Source: Saccharothrix syringae
Lineage (GTDB): Bacteria; Actinomycetota; Actinomycetes; Mycobacteriales; Pseudonocardiaceae
NCBI RefSeq assembly: GCF_009498035.1
Contig: NZ_CP034550.1
Coordinates: 558,001-622,000 of the forward strand
DNA length: 64,000 bases
Reading direction: 5' to 3'
The position numbers and the translations under genes were made by a program. Below, piece after piece: positions 1 through 9,227 of this stretch. Under the pieces are notes generated by a model. The model made no database searches. It worked only from the letters and a program-made list of their open reading frames with translations, and had not been told where the DNA came from. Every line of letters starts with the position of its first letter. Position 1 is the first letter of the stretch.

Positions 1-248
1 GCGAACGTCACCCCCACCGCCGAAAACCCCAACGGCCGCTCCTGCCGCAACAGCAAGAACAACAACCACCCCACCAACACGCCGACGGCCAGGCTCACCG
101 GAATCGACACCAGCCCCAACCCGAGGCAGTCCCAGTCGTCCTTGGAGCACACCACCCCGGCCGCGATGAACTCGCGCACCCCCCACCAGCCCGCGCCCAG
201 CAAAGCGCCGACCAGCACCCCGACCACCAGTCGCCCCACCACCCCCAC
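1..248 (-). CDS. Small two-helix membrane protein, partial (3' end outside window)
   Basis: An open frame runs leftwards off the window edge from a GTG at 248, immediately after an in-frame TAA (252-254). The visible 82 residues begin with a hydrophobic segment (about residues 5-20), then a short extracytoplasmic-looking loop with two cysteines (VVCSKDDWDCLG), then a second hydrophobic helix rich in Val/Leu/Trp followed by RQERP. Third positions are almost all G or C, which supports real coding. There is no recognisable family. The 5' end faces the repeat array, so its promoter should lie near or inside that array. Start and function are uncertain. Confidence 0.5.
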   Translation of the reverse strand, partial: MGVVGRLVVGVLVGALLGAGWWGVREFIAAGVVCSKDDWDCLGLGLVSIPVSLAVGVLVGWLLFLLLRQERPLGFSAVGVTF

Positions 249-345
249 CGGTTACCCGACCACCGGGAACACCACACCCAGGACGTGAGCGCGGCACCGA
301 CCAGGAACGCGCCACCACCCCCAGCCCAAAACCCACCGCCGGCCT

Positions 346-566
346 GTCCGAGTGGAGGACACGCGGTGCCGGACCGGAGGACACGCGGTGTCCGAGTGGA
401 GGACACGCCGGTGCTGAACGTAGAACTCGGGGGCCCGGAACGTTCGACACGAGGGTCCTGAAGGTTCGACTCGCGCGGCTTGAACGCATGACACGCCCGA
501 CCTGAGCGCATGACACGCCCGACCTGAGCGCATGACACGCCGGTGCTGAACGCATGACACGCCGGG
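346..566. repeat. Tandem array of about ten degenerate 22-bp repeats
   Basis: The stretch can be cut into ten successive units of 22 bp (two of 23 bp). The last four units are nearly identical around the core GCATGACACGC preceded by CTGARC. The earlier units drift to GGAGGACACGC or GTTCGACACG versions. The same core recurs at 32269-32411. The units follow one another directly with no unique spacers, so this is not a CRISPR array. The open frames read through it on either strand are only reflections of the repeat. Confidence 0.85.
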
Positions 567-598
567 AGGACGCTGGGTCCGGTGGGGCCGGCGGGCCC

Positions 599-724
599 CG
601 ATTTGACATGGGTTCGAGTGCCATAGGCTGGTCGGAGCCGGCAGGCTCGGCGGGACGCTTTTCCCCGCCGTGCCTGTCGGCTGCGGCCTGCCTCCGGTGC
701 TCGTAAGGGCCCCATGTCAAATCG
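599..724. repeat. Nested imperfect inverted repeat (MITE-like or long RNA hairpin)
   Basis: Perfect 14-bp outer arms CGATTTGACATGGG (599-612) and CCCATGTCAAATCG (711-724) enclose further nested complementarity: GCCGGCAGGC against GCCTGTCGGC, and CGGCGGG against CCCGCCG around a TTTT-containing loop near 662. GTGGGGCC-type sequence flanks both sides. The whole can fold as one long interrupted hairpin. It could be a miniature inverted-repeat element or a structured RNA; no coding potential is seen. Confidence 0.6.
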
Positions 725-792
725 AGGCCCCACGCGACCCAGGCGATCAAGCAAGATCGACTGGAGAGACCGGAAGACGGAAGAGGCGGAGT

Positions 793-830
793 GCGAAGGG
801 GCCCCCGCCGGCAGGCGGGGGCCCCTTCGC
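793..830 (-). terminator. Strong hairpin downstream of sepH
   Basis: Perfect 17-bp arms (793-809 and 814-830) close a GGCA loop about 30 bp beyond the sepH stop codon. There is no clear U-tract, as is common in high-G+C actinobacteria. The symmetry means it could also stop transcription from the left. Confidence 0.75.
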
Positions 831-860
831 AAGATCAACGCAGAAGATCAACCGAGAGAA

Positions 861-1793
861 TCAGCCCCGGTTGGAGCGGACTCCCAGCAGCACGTCCTCC
901 CAGGACGGCACGATCGGGTGGTTCTTCTTCCCGCGCTTCGGAGGCTCCTTCCGGGCCGCGGCACCCTGCTTCGCCGAAGCCGCCGGCTGAGGGGGCACCG
1001 GAGGAACCGGCACCGGCTCCTCCACCACCGGCGCGGGCACGACCTCGGGCTCCGGCTCGACCACGGGAGGCGGCGCGACCGGCTCCTCCCGGACCAGGAT
1101 CTCGGGCTCCCCGAGCACCCCCGACCCGGCGAGACCGGCCGAAGCCGGCTTCTCCAGCTCCAGGGCCGCCCGAGCCAACTGCGTCACCGGCCGCAAACTG
1201 CGCAACCCGCGATTCGGGTTCGGGTCCATCAGGTCCACGGCCGCGTCGTCCAGCGCCGTCACCGTGCCACCCTGCACACCGGGGTGGAACGCCCAGTGGG
1301 CCCGGTTGTCCGACCGCCCCGCCCGCCAGTGCAGCTGCACGACCCACCGGCCGTCCTCACCGCGCCACGAGTCCCAGCTGACGTCGGCGTAGTCCTGCCC
1401 CCGCAACCCGAACGAGTGCGCCACGACCTCGCCCAACGTCTGCACGTCGGGCCCGTCCTCGCGCACCGGGTGCGCCCGCTGCGCCAGCTCGGCCGTCCGC
1501 GACCGCTCCAGCAGCACCGGGTAGGCGAACCGCTCGACCCGGTGCTTGGGGATCCCCGCGGCCAGCGCGACCTGCTCCACCGACTCGCCGGCGCGGATGC
1601 GGGCCTGGATCTCCCGCGGCCGCATCTGGCTCTCGGTCTCGACCTCGATCTGCCCCAGCCGGGTGAGGTCGCCGCGGGCCGCCGCCCGCAGCCGCTCGTC
1701 CGCGGGCAGCACGAAGCGCTCGCCGCGTTCCGGGTCTTCGAGGAGGACGGTCTTGCCGTCGTCTTCGAGCCCGATGACCCGCAACGCTCGCAT
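861..1793 (-). CDS. sepH: Septation protein SepH
   Basis: 310 residues. The N-terminus (MRALRVIGLEDDGKTVLLED) and following region up to about residue 170 match the DUF3071/SepH domain, including the conserved RGERFVLPADERLRAAARG stretch, a predicted helix-turn-helix-like region (about 70-100) and DVSWDSW. The C-terminal third is a Pro/Glu/Val-rich linker ending in a basic tail (PKRGKKNHP...). In Streptomyces and mycobacteria SepH binds FtsZ and promotes Z-ring assembly. A GGGAGG ribosome site sits 5 nt before the second of two tandem ATGs, so the start was set at 1793 rather than 1796. Monocistronic, followed by a strong hairpin. Confidence 0.93.
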   Translation of the reverse strand: MRALRVIGLEDDGKTVLLEDPERGERFVLPADERLRAAARGDLTRLGQIEVETESQMRPREIQARIRAGESVEQVALAAGIPKHRVERFAYPVLLERSRTAELAQRAHPVREDGPDVQTLGEVVAHSFGLRGQDYADVSWDSWRGEDGRWVVQLHWRAGRSDNRAHWAFHPGVQGGTVTALDDAAVDLMDPNPNRGLRSLRPVTQLARAALELEKPASAGLAGSGVLGEPEILVREEPVAPPPVVEPEPEVVPAPVVEEPVPVPPVPPQPAASAKQGAAARKEPPKRGKKNHPIVPSWEDVLLGVRSNRG

Positions 1794-1956
1794 CATGGCC
1801 TCCCGGTTGGCTCACCTCGCCGAGTACGCAACGCTAATGCGGCGCGCCGCCTTGACGCGGGAGGCTCGCCGTGTTCACCGATATCTTCGTGTGATCTTGC
1901 CGTATGTCGCCGGGGTCCGCACGTTCGTTACCCGAAGATTCACCCCACCACGCGGC

Positions 1957-1990
1957 GAGGGGCCTCCCGGGCACGCCCGGGAGGCCCCTC
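1957..1990 (-). terminator. Terminator of serC
   Basis: Arms GAGGGGCCTCCCGGGC and GCCCGGGAGGCCCCTC around a two-base loop, 13 bp beyond the serC stop. Confidence 0.75.
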
Positions 1991-2003
1991 CGACCGGCAC
2001 GCC

Positions 2004-3242
<1,239 letters not shown>

Positions 3243-3340
3243 TCACGTCCGCCTGTGCGGGCACACACTGGTCGAGCCACCACTCGGTCTGAAAAGTCCG
3301 GTTCACAGAGCGGCCGGACCACCGGATTCGGCGGCCCGAC

Positions 3341-3377
3341 CAACAGGCCAACAGGCAACGGGTCAACAGGCAACGGG
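3341..3377. repeat. Short 15-bp tandem repeat between serC and citrate synthase
   Basis: CAACAGGCAACGGG occurs at 3349-3362 and 3364-3377, preceded by a partial copy from 3341. The surrounding 3138-3398 holds no supportable gene. It includes the serC promoter region and, towards 3399, the neighbouring terminator. Confidence 0.55.
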
Positions 3378-3398
3378 CCAACGGACCCGACGACGGCC

Positions 3399-3429
3399 CC
3401 CGGTGCCCACCGCGCCGGTGGGCACCGGG
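3399..3429 (-). terminator. Terminator of the citrate synthase 2 gene
   Basis: Perfect 12-bp arms CCCGGTGCCCAC and GTGGGCACCGGG around a short loop, 8 bp past the stop codon. Confidence 0.7.
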
Positions 3430-3436
3430 ACCCGGC

Positions 3437-4552
3437 CTACCCGGAGATCCGCTCCCAGCCCTCCACCTCGGAGGGCTTGCGCGGCCCGGGCCCCACGTAC
3501 GACGCGGACGGCCGCACCAGCCGCCCGGTGCGCTTCTGCTCCAGGATGTGCGCCGACCACCCGGCCGTGCGCGCGCAGGTGAACATCGCGGGCATCATGT
3601 GCGGCGGCACCCGCGCGAAGTCCAGGATCACCGCCGCCCAGAACTCGACGTTGGTCTCGATCGCCCGGTCGGGCCGCCGCTCGCGCAGCTCGGCCAGCGC
3701 GGCCTGCTCCAGCGCCGCGGCCACCTCGTAGCGGGCCGCGCCCAACTCCTGGCAGGTGCGCCGCAGCACGCGCGCCCGCGGGTCCTCGGCCCGGTAGACC
3801 CGGTGGCCGAAGCCCATCAGCCGCTCGCCCCGGTCCAGCACGCCCTTGACGAACGCCCGGGCGTCACCGGTCCGCTCGACCTCCTCGATCATCGGCAGCA
3901 CGCGCGCCGGCGCGCCGCCGTGCAGCGGGCCGGACATGGCGCCGATGGCGCCGGACATGGCAGCCGCGACGTCCGCGCCGGTGGACGCGATCACCCGCGC
4001 GGTGAACGTGGACGCGTTCAGCCCGTGCTCGGCGGCCGACACCCAGTAGGCGTCCAGGGCCTTCACGTGCGCCGGGTCGGGCTCGCCGCGCCAGCGGGTC
4101 AGGAACCGCTCGGTGATGGTCCGGCACTCGTCGATGCGGGTCTGCGGCACGGCGGGCCGCCCGATGCCGCGCGCCGACTGCGCCGCGTAGGACAGGGCCA
4201 TCACCGACGCCCGCGCCAACTGCTCGCGCGCCAGCTCGTCGTCGATGTCCAGCAGCGGCTGGTAGCCCCAGATGGGGGCGACCATGGCCAGCGCCGCCTG
4301 CACGTCGACCCGGACGTCACCGGTGTGCACCGGGATGGGGAACGGCTCGGCGGGCGGCAGGCCGGCGCCGAAGCGGCCGTCCACCAGCAACGCCCACACG
4401 TTGCCGAAGGTGACCTTGCCCGCCAGGTCCTCGATGTCCACACCCCGGTAGCGCAGCGCGCCACCGTCGCGGTCCGGTTCGGCGATTTCGGTGCGGAAGG
4501 CGACCACGCCCTCCAGACCCGGTTTGAAACCGTCGTCCTCGCTCTGCACCAC
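3437..4552 (-). CDS. citA: Citrate synthase 2 (CitA-type)
   Basis: 371 residues, the short bacterial citrate/methylcitrate synthase class. Seen: [10 protein letters not shown] and MGFGHRVY, each with an active-site histidine, and GPLHGG. The usual catalytic Asp motif (NVDFY in GltA at 24047) is NVEFWA here, so Glu stands in place of Asp. From memory this is typical of the CitA branch, but it makes the exact reaction and rate uncertain. A GAGGAG site precedes the tandem GTG GTG start. It condenses oxaloacetate with an acyl-CoA and is likely a paralogue of gltA, monocistronic with its own terminator. Confidence 0.9.
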   Translation of the reverse strand: MVQSEDDGFKPGLEGVVAFRTEIAEPDRDGGALRYRGVDIEDLAGKVTFGNVWALLVDGRFGAGLPPAEPFPIPVHTGDVRVDVQAALAMVAPIWGYQPLLDIDDELAREQLARASVMALSYAAQSARGIGRPAVPQTRIDECRTITERFLTRWRGEPDPAHVKALDAYWVSAAEHGLNASTFTARVIASTGADVAAAMSGAIGAMSGPLHGGAPARVLPMIEEVERTGDARAFVKGVLDRGERLMGFGHRVYRAEDPRARVLRRTCQELGAARYEVAAALEQAALAELRERRPDRAIETNVEFWAAVILDFARVPPHMMPAMFTCARTAGWSAHILEQKRTGRLVRPSASYVGPGPRKPSEVEGWERISG

Positions 4553-4693
4553 GCTGTGCGCTCCTCACGTCGGCTTATGGCGGAAGTAGGGGTTCGTCAG
4601 GGGTTGCCTGCACCCTCCTCTGAGCGGCGCGCCTCGGCAATCACGGAACGCGTGGCGTCGGTCACGATCAAGGAACCGATTCAGAACGGAGCC

Positions 4694-4722
4694 CGGAACG
4701 GGACCGGAACGGAAGCGGAACG
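4694..4722. repeat. Three 11-bp direct repeats upstream of ureA
   Basis: CGGAACG recurs at 4694, 4705 and 4716, an 11-bp helical period, in the 237-bp gap between citA and ureA. The spacing would place three identical contacts on one DNA face, so a regulator site is possible; no factor is identified. Confidence 0.4.
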
Positions 4723-4732
4723 CAAGCCGATC

Positions 4733-4748
4733 GTTAAGCCCTTGTTTC
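4733..4748 (-). promoter_or_regulatory. Possible GlnR-type nitrogen-control box upstream of ureA
   Basis: On the minus strand the sequence reads GAAAC-N6-TTAAC, one base away from the GlnR half-site pair as I recall it (GAAAC-N6-GTNAC). It lies about 40 bp upstream of the ureA start. Actinomycete urease operons are commonly under GlnR, so the position fits, but the match is short. Confidence 0.35.
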
Positions 4749-4789
4749 CGCTGCGCGGTACGGGGGTTTCGCGTGGTAGACCACCGGTC

Positions 4790-5092
4790 ATGCACCTGAC
4801 GCCGCACGAGCGGGACAAGCTGCTGGTCCACGTCGCGGCCGACGTCGCGCGCAGGCGGCTGGAGCGCGGTGTGGTCCTCAACTACCCGGAGGCGGTCGCG
4901 CTGATCACCGACCACGTGCTGGAGGGCGCGCGCGACGGCCGCGCGGTCGCCGAGCTGATGGAGAGCGGCCGGCACGTCCTGTCCCGCGCCCAGGTGCTGC
5001 CGGGCGTGCCCGAGATGATCGACTCCGTGCAGGTGGAGGCCACCTTCCCGGACGGCACGAAGCTGGTGACCGTGCACGACCCGATCCCGTGA
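4790..5092 (+). CDS. ureA: Urease gamma subunit
   Basis: 100 residues, the normal length of a stand-alone gamma subunit, beginning [20 protein letters not shown] and containing the conserved NYPEAVALI and PGVPEMI motifs. Part of the (alpha beta gamma)3 urease that hydrolyses urea to ammonia and carbamate in the cytoplasm. The ATG has no Shine-Dalgarno sequence, so a leaderless or short-leader transcript is possible. First gene of the urease locus. Its last seven codons are duplicated 158 bp downstream beyond a minisatellite. Confidence 0.95.
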   Translation: MHLTPHERDKLLVHVAADVARRRLERGVVLNYPEAVALITDHVLEGARDGRAVAELMESGRHVLSRAQVLPGVPEMIDSVQVEATFPDGTKLVTVHDPIP

Positions 5093-5240
5093 GCCCGGAG
5101 CGGAACCCGGCGCACGACCCGACGCACGACCCGGAGCGCAGCCCGACGCAGGCCCCGGAGCGGAACCCGGAGCAGGACCTGGAGCGCAACCCGACGCGGG
5201 GCCCGGAGCGCAACCCGACGCACGAGCCGACGCACGACCC
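5093..5240. repeat. 12-bp minisatellite between ureA and ureB
   Basis: About twelve consecutive 12-bp units of the type GCRCRACCCGRM (for example GCGCAACCCGAC, GCACGACCCGAC, GCGGAACCCGGA). The array is bounded by two copies of the ureA end including its stop: first copy 5074-5094, second copy 5232-5252. The array therefore separates the ureA stop from the ureB ribosome site. It probably arose by slippage or tandem duplication of the junction. Confidence 0.85.
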
Positions 5241-5267
5241 GATCCCGTGAGCGTGAGGAGGAGCGCC

Positions 5268-5579
5268 GTGGTCCCAGGCGAGATCGTCCCCGGCGAGCAG
5301 CCGGTGGAGCTGAACCCCGGCCGGCCGCGGACCACCCTGGTCGTGGTCAACACCGCGGACCGCCCGGTGCAGGTCGGTTCGCACTACCACTTCGCCGCGG
5401 CCAACCCGGGCCTGGAGTTCGACCGCGAGGCCGCCTGGGGCAAGCGGCTCGACGTCCCCGCGGGCACGGCCGTCCGGTTCGAGCCGGGCGTGGCGCGCGA
5501 GGTGGTGCTGGTGCCGATCGCCGGGAACCGGCGGGTGCCGGGCCTGCGGCCGGAGTGGGCGGGGGAGCTGGACCGGTGA
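5268..5579 (+). CDS. ureB: Urease beta subunit
   Basis: 103 residues from the GTG at 5268, giving [16 protein letters not shown], which matches the family start (usually MIPGE). A GAGGAGGAG site lies at 5254-5263. An upstream in-frame GTG at 5247 would add seven residues and has no ribosome site. The conserved GSHYHF region and the [20 protein letters not shown] stretch are present. Structural subunit of the urease trimer. Its stop overlaps the ureC start (GTGA). Confidence 0.95.
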   Translation: MVPGEIVPGEQPVELNPGRPRTTLVVVNTADRPVQVGSHYHFAAANPGLEFDREAAWGKRLDVPAGTAVRFEPGVAREVVLVPIAGNRRVPGLRPEWAGELDR

Positions 5580-7288
5580 CCGGGATCGACCGCGCGCGCT
5601 ACGCCGAACTGCTCGGCCCCACCACCGGGGACCGCGTCCGGCTCGCCGACACCGACCTGTTCATCGAGGTCACCGAGGACCGCAGCCGGGGCGCGGGCGC
5701 CGGCGACGAGGTGATCTTCGGCGGCGGCAAGGTGGTCCGCGAGTCGATGGGCCAGGGCGTGGCCACCCGCGCCGAGGGCACGCCCGACCTGGTGATCACC
5801 GGCGCCGTGGTGCTCGACCACTGGGGCGTGGTCAAGGCGGACGTCGGCGTGCGCGACGGCCGGATCGTGGGCATCGGCAAGGCCGGCAACCCCGACACCA
5901 TGGACGGCGTCGACCCCGCCCTGGTCATCGGCCCCTCCACCGAGATCCTGTCCGGCAACGGGAAGGTCCTCACCGCCGGCGGCATCGACTGCCACGTGCA
6001 CTTCATCTGCCCGCAGATCGTCGACACCGCCGTCGCCTCCGGCCTGACCACCCTGATCGGCGGCGGCACCGGCCCCGCCGAGGGCAGCAAGGCCACCACC
6101 GTCACGCCCGGCTCCTGGTACCTGGGCCGGATGCTCGCCGCGATGGACCACATGCCGGTCAACGTGCTGCTGCTGGGCAAGGGCAACACCGTGCGCGAGG
6201 ACGCCCTGCGCGAGCAGCTGGCCGGCGGCGCGGGCGGGTTCAAGCTGCACGAGGACTGGGGCACCACGCCCGCCGCGATCGACGCGTGCCTGCGGATCGC
6301 CGACGAGTCCGGCGTGCAGGTGGCCATCCACACCGACACGCTCAACGAGGCCGGGTTCGTCGAGTCGACCCTGGGGGCCATCGCGGGCCGGTCGATCAAC
6401 GCCTACCACTCCGAGGGCGCGGGCGGCGGCCACGCGCCGGACATCATCCGGGTGGTGTCCGAGCCGAACGTGCTGCCGTCCTCGACCAACCCCACCCGCC
6501 CGCACACCGTCAACACGCTCGAAGAGCACCTGGACATGCTCATGGTGTGCCACCACCTCAACCCGTCGGTGCCCGAGGACCTGGCGTTCGCGGAGAGCCG
6601 CATCCGGCCGACCACCATGGCCGCCGAGGACGTGCTGCACGACCTGGGCGCGATCTCCATGATCGGCTCGGACTCGCAGGCCATGGGCCGGGTGGGCGAG
6701 GTGGTCATCCGGACCTGGCAGACCGCGCACGTGATGAAGGCCCGGCGCGGCGCGCTCGGCGGCGGCGAGCCGGCCGACAACCTGCGCGCCCGCCGGTACG
6801 TGGCCAAGTACACGATCAACCCCGCCGTCGCGCACGGCATCGACCACGAGGTGGGCTCGGTGGAGGTCGGCAAGCTCGCCGACCTGGTGCTGTGGGAGCC
6901 GAAGTTCTTCGGCGTGCGGCCCTCGGTGGTGCTCAAGGGCGGGTTCATCGCGTACGCGGCCATGGGCGACGCCAACGCGTCCATCCCGACGCCGCAGCCG
7001 GTCCTGGCCCGGCCGATGTTCGGCGCGCACGCCGCCGCCCTGGGCAGCGTCCACTTCGTGTCCCGGCAGGCCGTCGACGCCGACCTGGCCGGCCTGCTGC
7101 GGCTGGCGCGGCCGCTGGTGCCGGTCCGCGACACCCGCCGCGTGACCAAGGCGGACATGGTGCTCAACGACGCCCTGCCGGACGTCCGGGTGGACCCGGA
7201 CAGCTTCGCCGTGCACGTTGACGGCGAGCTGGTCGAGCCCCAACCGGTGGCCGAGCTGCCCATGGCCCAGCGCTACTTCCTGTTCTGA
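5576..7288 (+). CDS. ureC: Urease alpha (catalytic) subunit
   Basis: 570 residues from the GTG overlapping the ureB stop. All nickel-centre and catalytic residues are visible: His140 and His142 (GIDCHVHF), the carbamylated Lys223 (GFKLHEDWG), His252 (AIHTDTL), His278 (NAYHSEG), the flap His326 (VCHHLNPS) and Asp366 ([10 protein letters not shown]). This is a uniform +6 offset from Klebsiella numbering. An amidohydrolase that cleaves urea and needs the UreDFG chaperones for metallation. A GGGGGAG site precedes the start. Apparently fully functional. Confidence 0.97.
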   Translation: MTGIDRARYAELLGPTTGDRVRLADTDLFIEVTEDRSRGAGAGDEVIFGGGKVVRESMGQGVATRAEGTPDLVITGAVVLDHWGVVKADVGVRDGRIVGIGKAGNPDTMDGVDPALVIGPSTEILSGNGKVLTAGGIDCHVHFICPQIVDTAVASGLTTLIGGGTGPAEGSKATTVTPGSWYLGRMLAAMDHMPVNVLLLGKGNTVREDALREQLAGGAGGFKLHEDWGTTPAAIDACLRIADESGVQVAIHTDTLNEAGFVESTLGAIAGRSINAYHSEGAGGGHAPDIIRVVSEPNVLPSSTNPTRPHTVNTLEEHLDMLMVCHHLNPSVPEDLAFAESRIRPTTMAAEDVLHDLGAISMIGSDSQAMGRVGEVVIRTWQTAHVMKARRGALGGGEPADNLRARRYVAKYTINPAVAHGIDHEVGSVEVGKLADLVLWEPKFFGVRPSVVLKGGFIAYAAMGDANASIPTPQPVLARPMFGAHAAALGSVHFVSRQAVDADLAGLLRLARPLVPVRDTRRVTKADMVLNDALPDVRVDPDSFAVHVDGELVEPQPVAELPMAQRYFLF

Positions 7289-7302
7289 CGGGCGGCCGCC
7301 GG

Positions 7303-7971
7303 ATGGACCCCGTCGCGCTGATGCTCGCCGACTCCCGCTTCCCGGGCGGGGGTCACGTCCACTCGGGCGGCCTGGAGGAGGCCGCGGCCCGGCGCCTGGT
7401 CACCGACGAGGCGTCGCTGCGGTCGTTCCTGGTCGGCCGGCTGCGCACGGCGGGCGCGCTGGCCGCGGCGTTCGCCGCCGCGGCGACCGGCGGCGGCCCG
7501 GACCGGGCCGCCCACCACGCCGAGCTGGACTCCGAACTCGACGCCCGCACGCCGTCCCCGGCCCAGCGCGCCGCCTCGCGCACCCAGGGGCGCGGCATCG
7601 CGCGCGCCGCCCGGCGGGCGTGGCCGTCGCGCGCGCTGGACGACCTGCTCCGGGTGGCGCCGCGACCGCACCACCCGGTGGTGGTGGGCCTGCTGGTCGC
7701 CGACCCGTTCGAGGCCGCGCAGGTCGTCGCCTACCACGCGGTCACCGGCCCGGCGACCGCCGCGATCCGGCTGCTCGGCCTGGACCCGTTCGGCGTCAAC
7801 GCGGTGCTGGCCCGGCTCGCCGGGGAACTCGACGCGGTCGCCCGGGCCGCCGCCGCGCACGCCGGCACACCGCCGGCCGACCTGCCCGCGCCCGGCTCGC
7901 CCGGCCTCGACCTGCTGGCCGAGGCCCACGACCGCCACCACAGGGAAGAGGTGCGTCTCTTTGTCAGCTGA
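7303..7971 (+). CDS. ureF: Urease accessory protein UreF
   Basis: 222 residues, all-helical. The conserved beginning [20 protein letters not shown] and the C-terminal helix with [17 protein letters not shown] are present. UreF acts with UreD and UreG in nickel insertion into the apo-urease. It starts 14 nt after ureC, and its last codons overlap the ureG start by 11 bp, so the two are probably translationally coupled. No ureE lies between ureC and ureF, as is usual in actinobacteria. Confidence 0.93.
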   Translation: MDPVALMLADSRFPGGGHVHSGGLEEAAARRLVTDEASLRSFLVGRLRTAGALAAAFAAAATGGGPDRAAHHAELDSELDARTPSPAQRAASRTQGRGIARAARRAWPSRALDDLLRVAPRPHHPVVVGLLVADPFEAAQVVAYHAVTGPATAAIRLLGLDPFGVNAVLARLAGELDAVARAAAAHAGTPPADLPAPGSPGLDLLAEAHDRHHREEVRLFVS

Positions 7972-8689
7972 CCACGACCACGACGAGCAGGGCCACGGGC
8001 ACGGGCACGGCCACCGGGTCACCTTCGACCCCGCCGACGCCGGGCGCGACCCGCACGAGCACCCGGACCGCGCCCACCGCGCCGTGCGCCTCGGCATCGG
8101 CGGCCCGGTCGGCAGCGGCAAGACCGCGCTGACCGCCGCGCTGTGCCGGGCGCTGGCCGGCGAGGTGGACCTGGCCGTGGTGACCAACGACATCTACACC
8201 ACCGAGGACGCCGACTTCCTGCGCCGGGCGGGCGTGCTGGACGCCGACCGGATCGAGGCGGTGCAGACCGGCGCCTGCCCGCACACGGCCATCCGCGACG
8301 ACATCACCGCGAACCTGGACGCGGTGGAGCTGCTGGAGCACCGGTTCCCCGGCCTGGGGCTGGTGATCATCGAGAGCGGCGGCGACAACCTGACCGCGGT
8401 GTTCAGCCGGGGCCTGGTGGACCGGCAGGTGTTCGTGGTGGACGTCGCGGGCGGCGACAAGGTGCCGCGCAAGGGCGGCCCCGGCGTGACCACCGCCGAC
8501 CTGCTGGTGATCAACAAGACGGACCTCGCGCCGATGGTGGGCGCCGACCTCGGTGTCATGACGGCCGACGCCCACCGGATGCGGGACGGGCTACCCGTGA
8601 TCAGCCAGTCCCTGGTCGAGACGCCGGACGCGCCCCTGGTGGCCGACTGGGTGCGCGCTCAGCTCCGCACGCTCGCGACGGTCAGTTGA
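7961..8689 (+). CDS. ureG: Urease accessory GTPase UreG
   Basis: 242 residues from a TTG start overlapping ureF; an AAGAG-type site lies about 10 nt upstream. A histidine-rich N-terminus (about 10 His in the first 40 residues), likely a nickel buffer replacing the missing UreE, precedes the SIMIBI GTPase: P-loop GGPVGSGKT, the metal-binding CPH in [19 protein letters not shown] and the NKTDLAP specificity motif. It supplies GTP-driven nickel delivery. Its 3' end overlaps the convergent DUF4232 gene by 31 bp. Confidence 0.95.
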   Translation: MSADHDHDEQGHGHGHGHRVTFDPADAGRDPHEHPDRAHRAVRLGIGGPVGSGKTALTAALCRALAGEVDLAVVTNDIYTTEDADFLRRAGVLDADRIEAVQTGACPHTAIRDDITANLDAVELLEHRFPGLGLVIIESGGDNLTAVFSRGLVDRQVFVVDVAGGDKVPRKGGPGVTTADLLVINKTDLAPMVGADLGVMTADAHRMRDGLPVISQSLVETPDAPLVADWVRAQLRTLATVS

Positions 8690-9177
8690 GCACCGAACGG
8701 GCTGACGTCGCCCGCGCAGCCGTAGGCGCCCGGCAGGGGCAGGTACAGCGGCGCGGTGTTGTCCGGCGGGTAGACGCGGACGCCCCACACGGGCGTCTTG
8801 CGGCAGGTCGCCGGGTCGAAGTTGTCGACCGCGGCGAACCCGACGTCCGAGATCGCCGAGGCCCCGTTCGGCAGGGTCAGCGGCGACCCGGGCTCGCCGA
8901 GCCGCACCGCGGCCGCGCCGACCTGGTTGCCCGCCGCGTCGACGTAGGACACGCCGGGCCAGCCGCGCAGCACGCAGCCGGCGAGCGCCCGGTTGGTGAG
9001 CACGACCTCGCGGTACGTGGTGCCGGCCGCGCCCTCGACGCGGCCGAAGGCGATGTTCAGGTCGACCGAGGCGCAGGTGGCCTGGGCCACCCGCGGGACG
9101 CCGGGTTGTGCGACGGCGGCTCCCCCGGTGAGCAGCACCGCGGCCGCGGCCGCGGCGATGCCGATGAGCTTCTTCAT
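8659..9177 (-). CDS. Secreted DUF4232 protein inside the urease locus
   Basis: 172 residues. A signal peptide ([24 protein letters not shown], cleavage near AVA-QP) is followed by a DUF4232-like immunoglobulin-type fold: an early [11 protein letters not shown] strand, [19 protein letters not shown] with its cysteine, SDVGF, and a late [11 protein letters not shown]. Four cysteines probably form two disulfides. The start was set at the second codon (ATG 9177), 6 nt after GGGGAG. It is oriented against the urease genes, convergent with ureG (31-bp overlap) and divergent from ureD. Function unknown; no evidence that it belongs to urease maturation. Confidence 0.82.
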   Translation of the reverse strand: MKKLIGIAAAAAAVLLTGGAAVAQPGVPRVAQATCASVDLNIAFGRVEGAAGTTYREVVLTNRALAGCVLRGWPGVSYVDAAGNQVGAAAVRLGEPGSPLTLPNGASAISDVGFAAVDNFDPATCRKTPVWGVRVYPPDNTAPLYLPLPGAYGCAGDVSPFGAQLTVASVRS

Positions 9178-9227
9178 CACTGTCTCCCCCGAGATGTGTG
9201 GGCGGAACTTCCACCCACGAGGAGGAC

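Noticed and set aside
346..566. The 22-bp array as a CRISPR array
   Set aside because: Units are contiguous with no unique 30-40-bp spacers, and no cas genes are in the window.
5093..5246. Coding sequence between ureA and ureB (repeat-encoded peptide)
   Set aside because: The ureA stop is intact, the 12-bp units have no start with a ribosome site, and the second ureA end carries another stop.
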